Assembly (NCBI RefSeq): GCF_022605165.1
Contig: NC_063074.1
Location: 1,825,501-1,889,500, forward strand
Source: Purpureocillium takamizusanense
Lineage: Eukaryota > Ascomycota > Sordariomycetes > Hypocreales > Ophiocordycipitaceae
Direction of reading: 5' to 3'
DNA: 64,000 nucleotides
A model generated the notes under the pieces. It was not told where the DNA came from, did not search any database, and saw only the letters and a program-made list of their open reading frames with translations. The position numbers and the translations under genes were made by a program. Positions 33,449 through 45,000 of this stretch are shown piece after piece. How positions within the stretch are numbered: position 1 is the first letter of the stretch; each line of letters starts with the position of its first letter.

Positions 33449-35668
33449 TGACTTTATATGTGATTCTGCCTTTTTTCCCTTTGGTTTCGGGCGAGGCGGA
33501 GTTTGGAGTCTGCGACTGGGGCTATTGGCCTGGGACGATACCATACGTGCGGGTAGGGGCGCCGGCTTTCTGCAGCCCCCGGATTAATGGAAGACCAGGC
33601 TTGAGGGTCGGGGTTGCCTGTGGAGGGGCGGCGTCGGATACACACAGGCAGGAACTGCGGAGTATAGGGAGCACGAAGTCACAAGGATGCGAAAGTCATC
33701 AGCCAAAGAGCACCACGCTTTAGAGTTACACGGCATATCCAACACTTCTGCTAGAGCAGCGAGATATCTTTTGGAAGGAACACACAGAGGCCAGGTTTCA
33801 GGCAACACGGGTGGTTGGACAAGCCGCATGTGGGGAAATCGCGTCGTGACGCATGTGCTCCAATGCGGTGATGGAAGATGCCGGCGGAGGCGTGTGATGC
33901 GGCGAGCGAAGTTGCTGTCCGACAGGAAGGTGATCAAGTTATTGACCAACTACTAACTACAACACAATAATAATGATAATGAGCAGCTGTCACATTGCAG
34001 TTCTGGGTGTAACACACGTCACGTGTCGAGGACTCAGGCCTGGCGGGCAAGGCCGCTGAAGCCACGGCGTCGTACGGACGCCGTGACATGCTGGGGGCTG
34101 GTCCTGAGAAGCCGAGGAGGGGGCGGTCATTCCGGTTGGCCCTCGGAGCTGCAACATCATCAGCAGAAGAACTTTGCGGCTTGCCAATGTACATCCGGTG
34201 GAGAGCAGGACAAAATTCTGCACGGCCTTTCGCCCCAGCGGGATTTTCAACGGCGATGCGCGGCACGAGTCGTTTATCTAGACGTATCGCGAACGCTGAG
34301 CTGGGCTATAAGGCAAGGGAGGGACTTTCCTGATGAGGCGGCGCTGGTCTAGGCTGGACGTACAAAGGTACCTCTGTGCAGTACTGTACCTTCCATGTTG
34401 ATGAGTGAGTGAGAGGCCAGCTGACTTTGGCCAACCCAGCGCGCCCCCCCCGGCGGCGGCCCCCCCCTCTCAAACAGGCCAGCCCTAGGGCATCGCCAGT
34501 GGGACACGCTTTAGCCACTGGGCTGCGAGCCTTGCGGCCTTCCATCAAGACGGGTGGTACCCCCGACCGTTAAGGTTCGAGCCGGCAGGGCAAGTACCTT
34601 TTCCAGCGCAGCCGGGTGCAGCCCACCTCAGCGAGGAGCAGCGGCGTCCGTCGCTCCCCCCTCCACTCCCACCTCCCAACGCCGGCCTCCTCAGCCAATC
34701 CCGCCACTGGGCTCGCGCCTCGGTGCTAGCCAACGCGCTACGTGCATTCGCACAGCGCCCCCCCCCCCCAGTCACTCAGCCCAGCACTGGAACCTTCCTG
34801 AGACGCCCCCCCGCCGGGCGCCAGCAACTAGGACCCGAGCCAGCACAGCCTATCGTGACGCGGCAGGGCAGAGAAAAAATTCCCACACCTCAGCCCAGCA
34901 GCTCTCTCCCGTCCCGGTGCGCGCTCCCATCCCTCCCTCCATGCCCTCCCTCCCCCTTCGCCGGCTGCCGTCCCCTCTCTCACTCCCATGCCACTCCTCC
35001 CGTCTTTCTGCCCACACCTCTACCCAGCACCGCACCTCCACGCCTCCTCCTCCATGCCCATCGTCCTTAACGACACCCCCAAACCAGGTCCAGGGTTTTG
35101 CTCTTCTCTGAGCCGCGCCATCGTCAACGACAAAACGTTGCTTCATCAATCGAGGGCATACAGACGTGCGGACTGGGTTATCACGAGCCGACAGCGACGA
35201 GCAGCGAGGGGACGACAGAGGCCCGACACGAGCGGAGCGATCGGGCGCGCGTCAGCGCAGTGTTTTTCCTCCACGACGGGCCTGACACGACCACACCACC
35301 TCCTCCCAAGGGATTGATTGTTATTCCCTCCCCCCCCCATCCATCTTGCTTCTCTTGCTCGCAGACCGAGACTCGAAAGGCCTTGGTCAGCGTTGTCACC
35401 GTCGTCGTCGTCGTCGCCGTCGCCTGCCTACGCGCCTATTCGCTCGCTGCTCACGAACCTCGTCCACACCCACCCGTTGTCGCTGCGAGCCGTACACCGC
35501 TGCCCCCGGCGTCACCCGCGCGAGCCTCGTGGCCCGCTGCCGCGGTCAACAGTCAACGCCAACCACGGGACGGCCAGTCCTAGACACTGACCATCACCTC
35601 CTCCGTCACCGACTGGCCAGAGCATTATAAATAGGCGTCGTCGTCGCCCCTCGCCCGCTGCCGCCATC
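33449..35668. other. Gene-free stretch, FAR1-like upstream region
   Basis: 2.2 kb with no supported gene. It includes an AGGTACCT palindrome at 34366-34373, several C-homopolymers (for example near 34764-34775) and very C/T-rich sequence from 34900 onward, typical of a fungal promoter and long 5' UTR. Frames on both strands are Pro/Arg/Ser noise. Confidence 0.55.
35626..35633 (+). promoter_or_regulatory. TATAAATA element close to the FAR1-like start
   Basis: TATAAATA ends only 35 nt before the annotated ATG. If it acts as a TATA box, transcription would begin at or near the start codon and leave almost no 5' UTR; it may equally be a chance A/T stretch within a longer leader. Confidence 0.35.
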
Positions 35669-36463
35669 ATGTCGAGCCTTGGGCCATCCGGGTCCAATGC
35701 CCACGCCGGCTTGAACTTCTCTCAGGCCGGCTTGCGCCGCAACCCCGGATTTGCACCCTCGCATGCGAACCAGCACCAGCCGAACAAGCAGTCTCCCGCA
35801 CCTCACGCCGCCTCGCCCTACCAGACCCAGGCCTACACGCCTCAGCAGCCGCCGCAGGCAGCCTATCCGGGGCACCTTTTCCAGCAAACTGTCAACACCA
35901 ATGTTCCCAATGGCCACCCGGCGTCGCGGGCGCCGCAGAGCCATGTCCCCAACGCACTCAATGTCCAGCGACAGAGAGCTGCCCCCCAGCGGCAACAGAT
36001 GCAGCCCCAGCCGAACCCGCCGCCCATGGTATTCCCCAGCGGCATCAGTCAGTCTGTACCGCATGACCCTATCATTTCGCACCAGCAGCACCAGCAGCCT
36101 CATCCCTCTCACCAGCCGCATCTGGGGCACCCGAGCCACCAGCAGCACCACCAGCAGCAGCACCCGCAGCAGCAGCCTCACCACCAACAACAGCATCAAC
36201 AACACCAGGCGCACCAGGCACACCAGGCACATCAGGCACACCAGGCGGCGCAGCACCAGGCCCATCAGCAGGCGCATCAAGCGCACCAGAGCCATATGGG
36301 GCACCAGGGACATCAGAGTCACCAGGGACATCCGGGCCACCCTGGACGTCAATCGCACCAAGGCCATCCGATTCCTCAACAGCAGCACACGCCGCAACAA
36401 CAGCAGCAGCAGCAATTGCCGCCACAACCCCCACCGCAGCAACAACAGCAGCAGCAGGCGCAG

Positions 36464-36495
<32 letters not shown>

Positions 36496-37726
36496 GCAGC
36501 AGCAGGCGCAGCAGCAACAACAGCAACAACAGCAACAACAGCAACAACAGCAGCAGCAGCAGCAGCAGCAAACTCCACAGCAGCAGCCGCAGCAGATGCC
36601 GCAGCCTCCCGCGCAGCCGCAGCAACAGCCTCAGGTGCCACAGGTACCACAGGTGCCTCAGATGCAGCAGGTGCAGCAAGCACAGCAGGTGCAACCCTCG
36701 CCGCAGCAGCCGCCAGCCCAGATTCCTCAACAGCAGGATGACCACGCCGTGGATGACATGGACACTGAAGGACAAAATGATGGGAACGATGATGCGAGCA
36801 CGCTCGAAGCGAAGCTCCTCAACGACCCGTCCTACGTCCCCTCCCAGCCAATGGGCGAATTGATGTCGCCGCCCCCGGAAGGAGGGAGCTATCCGACCTT
36901 GGAGGCTGTCCAGAAGGCCGTGTTGCGGTATTGCACATCGGTGGGCTATGCAATCGTCATTGGCCGGTCAAAGAAGACAGTTCCGGGCCTGAAAAAGGTT
37001 CTCTTTGTCTGCGACCGGGCGGGCAAGCCGCCGAGCCGTGTCAGTCCCGAATTTCGCAAACGCAAGACGTCGTCCAGGAAATGTGACTGTCCGTTCGGCT
37101 TCTTCGCCATTGAGCAGCGCACGCAGTGGACAATTCGCTACCGACCTGATCTGGCGCACCTGAAGCACAACCATGGCCCGAGCGAGGGACCTTCGAACCA
37201 CCCAGCCGCTCGCAAGCTAGATAGCAAAATGGTGGCGGCGGTCAAGCAGCTTAAGGACAATGGTACGTCGTCGGAGCAGCCAGCAAATGGTCGATCAGTT
37301 TCCGCTGACGTTTCTGCAGGTGCCGGCGTCACCGAAACGTTGCAGATTCTTCAGAACGAAAACCCAGACTGCCATCTGCTCCCAAGGGATATATACAACG
37401 CCCGCGCCGCCATCAACCGGAATCCGGCAAAGGTGGCTACGGGCATAGCTGAAAACCGGCCAGCCATTTACACCAAGCCCCAGCAGTCACCCGAGGACCG
37501 CATACGAGCCGATCTCCGGCGAGAGCTCGCAAAGGCCCGCGAGGATATGAAGAAGATGGAAGACGAGAAGCAAAAGGAAATTGACGAGCTGAAGGCCAAA
37601 CTGGAAGAGAAAGAGAAGCTCATCCAGAAGTTTGAAACCTTCATCGACATTTGCAACGAGCGAGTCATGATTCAGCGTGAGAGGCTGTCGGAGAACGCCT
37701 CGGCTGGCGGCAACCCGGGCAGGTGA
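35669..37726 (+). CDS. FAR1/WRKY-GCM1-type DNA-binding protein with giant Gln/His tract
   Basis: Two exons are inferred (35669-37262 and 37320-37726), giving 666 aa; reading through gives 685 aa because the 57-nt intron (GTACGT...CTGCAG) is stop-free and divisible by three. Splicing makes KQLKDNGAGVTETLQILQNE, which reads better than the retained form. The first 370 residues are Gln/His/Pro-rich: His-Gln-Ala repeats (residues about 175-240), then nearly pure poly-Gln (about 246-300). From about residue 410 comes a FAR1-like zinc domain (LEAVQKAVLRYCTSVGYAIV; KTSSRKCDCPFGFFAIEQRT; LAHLKHNHGPSEG) of the fold shared with MULE transposases and WRKY/GCM1 proteins. A C-terminal coiled coil (RRELAKAREDMKKMEDEKQK) probably dimerises it. 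No transposase catalytic domain follows, so it looks like a domesticated DNA-binding factor. Confidence 0.86.
36406..36570 (+). repeat. CAG/CAA triplet tract coding poly-Gln
   Basis: About 55 codons that are almost all CAG or CAA (Gln), broken by a few Ala and Pro codons, inside the FAR1-like gene. A looser CAC/CAG/GCN region (His-Gln-Ala) precedes it from about 36090. The long minus-strand Leu-rich frame over this region is its mirror. Confidence 0.95.
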
Positions 37727-39082
37727 TTTGGCGGCCATGGGTCTGGTAGCCTGAGCAGGCTAGAGGGGTGGAAAAGGAGGAGCATCTGGGGTTTTTGCTG
37801 GAACTGCAGCAGGTCGGGCCGCGCTGGGCAGACCATGCTAGGCGAAGAGAAGAGCCCGAATAGAGAAGGGACCACCGTGAGGGTTGGCCATTTGCGGCTG
37901 GGTTCCCGGTATTACATGTCATGGCTGGTGCACAGGATTGTGGCGACGCAAGATCTGGCGTGGGTTGCGAGTGGAGGGATGGCGTTCCCGGACGACTTGC
38001 TGGGATTTACACCTTTTGGGGTGCTTGGGTTTATGGCAAAAACTGAGTCTACAGGGGAGGTGGGAGAGATGTCTGCGAACCGAGAGAGCTGGCAGGAACC
38101 GGTTTTGCATGGGGTCTTTTACGGCTGGTTGTATCTTTCATTTTGGGACAATAGGTACTGGGATCACAAGAGGACAGGTGAGGTCTGGCATCGTTTTCGT
38201 ACTGGTATGGCCATGCATGGTCGGTTCAACGGATCGGGGTGACGTGCACGGTGGTGTAGATGTATGACCGCGAGGCGACGACGATGCTCGATGACGCTCT
38301 TGAGCATAGAACGTGCTGGGAGGCATGCTCGGGGGCGCATACATACTACACATATGCTCGCTCGCATGCAGTCCACGTCCTGCAGAATAAGGTAGGTTGG
38401 TGGACCCAGATATCAGATGAAGTCGAAGTTGTTAGTAGTTGCGGGGCGGGCTTCGGGCGCCTCAGAGTCAACAGCCACACCCCCATGGCCACGCGTGGTG
38501 CCGGGCCAATCACGCACGTACTCGGTACCCAAGAGAGGTTGCCCGTACTGTATGTACATGCACACATTTTATAGGACGGTAGGTACCTACTAGTGGTAAC
38601 TACCTAGGTACTGCTGCAGCGAGAACGCCCCAGGGCCGCACATGCCGTCGCGACAGGGGTTCGTTGGGTTGCCAAAGTCGCGTACCTACCTCTCTCCTGG
38701 CAGCTGCAGGACCGGGCTCATGCATTGCTCGCAAGAAGTCGGAGCCAAACCAGCCCAAACCATTCCATCCCTCAACATATACGTCCTCCGCCGACGACCC
38801 TCACCACCGTCCGGCACGCCGACGACCGACCACAGACTGGCAGTTACGTACTTGTTCATCTTTGCCGACGCCTTCGGGGGTCTCTCGCCGCTCGTCGCGT
38901 GTGTTGGCGCAGCCACATCGCAGCCTTGACCGCGCCCCTGAGCTTGCTCCGCACTCCCTCCCATTCAACCATCGACCCTCGGCCCTCTCGTGCCCGCCTC
39001 TGACTGACAGAGATGAACGTTCGCTTGTGATTTGGAGCCTCTCCTTCTCTGAGTTCCCGCTCATCGACGCCGATACCCACGC
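37727..39082. other. Intergenic region FAR1-like gene to dynein
   Basis: 1.36 kb between tandem plus-strand genes. It holds perfect palindromes GTAGGTACCTAC (38579-38590) and TACCTAGGTA (38601-38610). A short uORF-like ATG at 39013-39030 (MNVRL, stop) lies 52 nt before the dynein start. The G/T-rich frame at 37835-38242 has no recognisable features. No gene supported. Confidence 0.55.
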
Positions 39083-42000
39083 ATGACAGCGCACGCCGAT
39101 ATGGAGGTGTCCTCCCCGCCGGCGCCGGGCGTTGGAACGGCCAACGGCGGGGCGACGCCAGCGCCTTTCCAGACCATCGAGCCGGAACGCGTGGTTGAGC
39201 ACTTGGCATCCGTTTGTCAGGTGGCTCTCGGCGCCACGCGCGAGGAGCTGGAGCAGCCGGGCAACCTGCTGCATAAGAGCCGCCATGCCGAGACTGTTTC
39301 GCGTTGTACTCGTTTCGCAAATGATACCCAAAACGTCCTGTATATTCAGAAAGACGTTGTCGCCGCGTCCGCTGTTGAGAATGGGACTGACACGGCTGGT
39401 GAGCGCGAGGTCTGGACTCTCGCCGACTATGTCGATGCTGACCTGTTGATCGCAGTGCCCTCGTCCTTTCACTACACGCTTTCCACCGAGATCTCGTCGT
39501 CCGCCACGACGATAGCCTCGCTCGTTCTGTTGAAGACGCCGCAGCCCATCGACCCGACCCGACCGCTGACTTCACAAATATTCATTACTAATTTGCCGGG
39601 GCCTGCCTCTCTCAATGCTGCTGTGGGAGAGCAGGGTGCCTCACTATCCCCATGGGAGGTTCTCCATTCTCAGGTTCACCACGCACTTGTGCCATACTTT
39701 GATGCGAACACCAAGAGCCAGCAGCTGGCCAACAGGTCCAGGGGCCGCGCAGATGTCGACGCGAAGACGGGTATTCCTGTGACTAAGAAGAGACTCAACG
39801 ACTTGGAGCTGAGCCTCCTTCACCTCCAGCAAAACGTCGACATCCCCGAAATTTCCCTTACGTTCCACTCGATTGTTCAAAACGTTCTCGACGATGCCGA
39901 GGCGCGGCATACTCGACCGACGATTGATGAAATACCTGTCAACCTGCTACAAGACAGCTCCTTTCTCAATAGGCTGCAGGCGAACGTGAACTCGTGGATC
40001 AAGTCGATCCAGGGCGTCACCAAGATGACCAAGGACCCGTCCCTGAACGCAACACAGGAGTTCAGCACAGCGAGCCAGGAAGTCAACTTTTGGTTGTCCA
40101 TGGAGTCTGCTCTGGAAGGAATCGAAGGCCAGCTGAGGAGCGAAGGTGTTCTGCTCACCCTCGAAATCCTCAAGCACGCCAAGCGCTTTCAGGCGACCGT
40201 TAGCTTCACTGCGGACACGGGGCTGAAGGAGGCAATGGAGAAGGTGCAGAAGTACAATCAGCTTATGCGGGACTTTCCTCTGGATGAACTCCTCTCAGCG
40301 ACCTCGCTTCCCAAAGCCCAAGAGGCCGTCTCGCAGATCTTCAGTCACCTGAACAAGAAGCTGAGGATATGTCCGTATCCCATACGACGAGCACTTCCTC
40401 TGGTCGAAGCCATCTCCGCGGATCTGGATGATGTGCTCCACCGCCTGCTCCCCGGCACCGAGCTCGTGAACCTAGATTACCAGCAGTTCCAGGCCCTCAT
40501 GCGAACCTGCGATGGCATCTTCAGGACCTGGGAGGATAACGTCAAGGAGTTCACCAATGTCGCTCGCGAGGTCACTCGACGCAGAAACGAGAAGTTTATC
40601 CCTATCAAGATCAATAAGAAGCATTCCGAGCTCGAGTCGCGAATCAAGTACGTTGGCACCTTTCGCGACAACCACGAGCAGCTTCAGCGAACCATCGTCA
40701 ACGTGTTGGGCCCAAAAGCGACCATCCCTGGTGTGACCGAGACGACCAGCAGCAATGGCGTTGTCATGGAGGAGATGGGCGACGTCGACGCGGTGGAGGA
40801 GGTCAAGCAGGCTTGGGAGGCTCTGCAAAACGTAGACTTACTCGACGTCACCGACCAAGGCAAGGAACGGTGGGTTCGAGCCGAGAATCTCTACAACGAG
40901 CGCACGACGCGTGTAGAAAACTCCATCATTGCCCGACTGCGAGACCGCTTGGCGACGGCCAAGACTGCCAACGAGATGTTTCGCGTCTTTTCCAAGTTCA
41001 ACGCACTGTTCGTGCGACCAAAGATCCGTGGAGCAATCCAGGAATATCAGAATCAGTTGATGGACCACGTCAAGCAAGCCATCAACGGCTTGCATGAGCG
41101 CTTCAAGCAGCAGTATGGACATTCCGAGGCGCACGCTATGGCTCAACTTCGCGACCTTCCCCCCGTCTCCGGTGCTATCATCTGGGCCCGCCAGATCCAG
41201 TTTCAGCTCGATGGGTACATGCGCAAGGTCGAGGCTGTGCTCGGCCCGGACTGGCATTTGCACGCCGAAGGACACAAGTTGCAAGAGGAGAGTGATCTCT
41301 TCAAGAACAAGCTCGACACGGCACGGATATACGAGGCATGGCTGGCGGATGTGGGCCGGAGAAAGATCTCCATCTCTGGCCAACTCTTCGAAATTGCTCG
41401 AGTAAGGTCTGCAGGCGGTATCCTCGAGCTGGCGGTGAACTTTGATCCGCAAATCATCACTCTCTTCAAGGAAACAAGAAACTTGATGTGGCAGTCATAC
41501 TCGGTCCCTCACGCGGTCACAACGGTGTCGAAGGACGCCAAGAGAGTGTACCCCTATGCTGTCAGTTTGATGGAGAGTGTGCGAACGCTGTCGCAGACCC
41601 TGCGCCAAATCTCAGAGATGGGAGAGGAATCGATTCTTCTCCACGGATATCGAAACGACGTGTACAGACTCATTGGCGAAGGCGTTCCCCTTCGCTGGGA
41701 GTCCTTCATCAACTCCCATGAGCTGTTTTATGCCGATGCGAGGCAGTCCCGGCCTCTCCTCCCTGGTGGCACTGACTTTGGCCTCAACAAAAACACCGAA
41801 AGCAAGCACGGCATGTTCATCCGCGGGTTTGCCGCTGCCGTTTCGGTTCTCCAGAGCAAGGCTGTCTCCCTTGTCCACATCCATGTCGTGGTCGAACAGG
41901 CATTGAAGGAGCTCAATACCTGTCCCTACGATGCATCGGCTTTTTCGTCACGCCTCAACACCATCCAGTCGGCCGTGGATCAGCTAAATCTTGAACAGTA

Positions 42001-45000
42001 CGTGAATCTTGACTTTTGGGTCGCAGAGTTGAACCATAAGGTCCAATCCATTCTCTTGGACCGGCTGCACGACGCTGTCCGGGCCTGGATAGCAGCCTTT
42101 GAAGATGTGGCCACGGAAGAGGGGCGCCGAAAGAAGACCACAGAAGACGACAGCAGGCAGGACGCTCCCGTCATGAAGCGGACTGTCCTCGAGCTGGCAA
42201 TGCGAAATCAGGTCATCTACCTGGATCCGCCCTTGGAGTTTGCAAGGGCCAGCTGGTTTCTTCACCTCCATGACTGGCTGGGCATTGCCTGCAATCTCCG
42301 CAAGATCAAGGCATCTCGGTATCAGATGAGCCTACGCGCCAACACCACCGATGAGCCACGCTTTACTGATCTGCCCACTGAATGCGCAAGCATGCTGCAT
42401 CGCGTGTACGTGTCTGTCGAGAAGAAGCTTCACGAAATTAGCGCATACGTCGACAAGTGGCTTCAGTTCCAGTCTCTCTGGGATCTTCAGTCGGAGCAGG
42501 TCTACGACATGCTTGGTGACCACCTTCCGCGATGGCTCGAGTGTCTGCAGGATATCCGCAAAGTCCGCACCACCTTTGACACCCAGGAGGTGAGCCGCTC
42601 GTTTGGCCACATCACCGTCGACTACGACCAGGTCCAGACGAAGGTCAACGCAAAGTACGACCAGTGGCAACATGAAATCCTGATCAAGTTTGCCAGCCGT
42701 CTTGGAAATCGAATGCGAGACGTCAATGCAGACATTGAGAAGGCCCGCAAACACCTGGAGGGCCAGAGCTCTGACACCTCATCTACCGCCCAGGCGGTTC
42801 AATTCATCACTGCTGTGCAGAGTTGCAAGCGGAATGTCAAACTCTGGGCACCCGAAATTGACATGTTCCGTCAGGGACAGTCAACGTTGGTGCGACAACG
42901 GTATCACTTCCCGAACGACTGGCTGCACATAGAGCAGATCGACAGTCAGTGGGAGGCGCTCAAGGAAATTCTCGAGAAGAAATCGAGGGTCATGGAAGAG
43001 CAGTCGGACGCCATGCGAGCGAACATCACTGCGCAGGATAAGCTGGTGAACGAGCGCATTGCTGAGATCATCTTCCAGTGGAACGAGGAAAAGCCGGTGT
43101 CTGGGACGATCCAACCCGATGTGGCTTCTGCCACGCTGAGCTCCTTTGAGTCACGCATAGCCAGCCTGCAGGATGACTTCCTCCAGGTAGTCAAGGCAAA
43201 GGAAGCACTGGATCTTCCCGCTAGCCAAGACAGCTCTCTCGAGGCGACGCTTGAGGAGGTCCGAGACTTCCAGTCAGTTTGGTCGAACTTGTCGACCATT
43301 TGGGCTAGCCTCAACGAGACGCGCGACATCCTTTGGACTGCAGTTCAACCTCGCAAGATTCGGTCCAAGGTCGATGATCTCATCAAGAGCACCAAAGAAA
43401 TGCCTAGTCGCATGAGACAGTACGCAGCCTTTGAGCATGTCCAAGGCATTCTGCGAGGTTTCCTCAAGGTCAACCCCATCCTCTCGGATCTCAAATCGGA
43501 CGCCATCCGCGAGCGGCACTGGCACAAGATTTACAAGCAGATTAAGCCCCAGAAACGGTTCTCTCCCAGTTCGATGACGCTTGGCGATGTTTGGGACCTC
43601 AATCTCATTGCCACCGAGGCAATCGTCAAGGACATCATCGCCCAGGCGCAGGGCGAGATGGCGCTTGAGGAGTTCTTGAAGCAAGTCCGTGAGACGTGGC
43701 AGAACTACGCCCTAGAAATGGTCAATTATCAGAACAAATGCCGCCTGATCCGCGGGTGGGACGACCTGTTTGCGAAGTGCAGCGAGAACCTGAACTCGCT
43801 GCAGGCCATGAAGCATTCCCCTTATTACAAGGAGTTTGAGGAAGAAGCCGTTTCCTGGGAAGACAAGTTAAATCGTGTCCATGTCTTGTTTGACGTCTGG
43901 ATTGACGTCCAGCGCCAGTGGGTCTACCTGGAGGGTGTCTTCACGGGCAATGCGGATATCAAGCACTTGCTGCCGATTGAGTCCGGTCGGTTCCAGAACA
44001 TCAACAGCGAGTTCTTGACGGTCATGAAGAAAGCCAACAAGACGCCTTACGTCCTGGACGTGCTCAATATTCCCAATGCGCAAAAGTCGCTGGAACGCTT
44101 GGCAGAAATGCTGAACAAGATCCAGAAGGCTCTGGGCGAATATCTCGAGAAGGAGCGGGTGTCTTTCCCTCGCTTTTATTTCGTCGGCGACGAGGATTTG
44201 CTGGAAATGATCGGCAACAGCAACGACACTCTGCGCATCGCCAAGCACTTCAAGAAGATGTTTGCTGGTCTGTCCGGCCTCGTGATGGACGATGAAGCCA
44301 TCATCTCCGGCTTTACCTCGAAAGAAGGCGAAGTCGTCAAGCTGAAGAAGGAAATCTCCCTGGCAAAGACCCCACGAATCAATGACTGGCTGGCGCTACT
44401 CGAAAATGGCATGAAGTCGACTCTCGCCGAGTTGCTCGCTGAGGCTGTGGACCAGTACACACCTATATTCGAGTCGGAAACTATGGAGGCCACGGCGCTG
44501 AACGCATTCATGGAGCAATTCCCCAGTCAGATCGTTGTCCTGGCTACCCAAGTCGTTTGGACCACAGCCGTGGAGAAGACGCTTGCCTCTGGCGGCCAAG
44601 CATTGCAAACACTGTTCGAGCGAGAGATCCAAGTTCTGCGTGTGCTTGCCGATACCGTCTTGGGCGAGTTGGAGGTCACACTTCGCAAGAAGTGTGAGCA
44701 ACTCATTACCGAGTGTGTACACCAGCGCGATGCCATTGAGAAGCTCATAATGGCTGGTGCCAACTCCGCGGGTCACTACCTTTGGCAATTGCAAATGCGC
44801 TATGTCTACACGCCTGAAGGGAACTTCCTCGACCGCCTTCACGTTCGCATGGCAAATGCCAAGCTCAATTACGGCTTCGAGTATTTGGGCGTTCCAGATC
44901 GCCTCGTTCGCACCCCTCTGACTGACCGCTGCTTCCTCACTCTCACGCAAGCATTGTGTCAGCGCCTAGGTGGTTCGCCGTACGGCCCTGCTGGTACCGG

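Noticed and set aside
36072..36683. 203-aa minus-strand Ala/Val-rich frame
   Set aside because: Another reading of the same CAG/CAA repeat.
35606..36775. 389-aa minus-strand frame rich in Leu
   Set aside because: It is the mirror image of the CAG/CAA (Gln) tract of the plus-strand FAR1-like gene, with no independent motif.
37835..38242. 135-aa plus-strand frame rich in Gly and Trp after the FAR1-like gene
   Set aside because: Composition reflects G/T-rich 3'-UTR-like sequence; no family resemblance.
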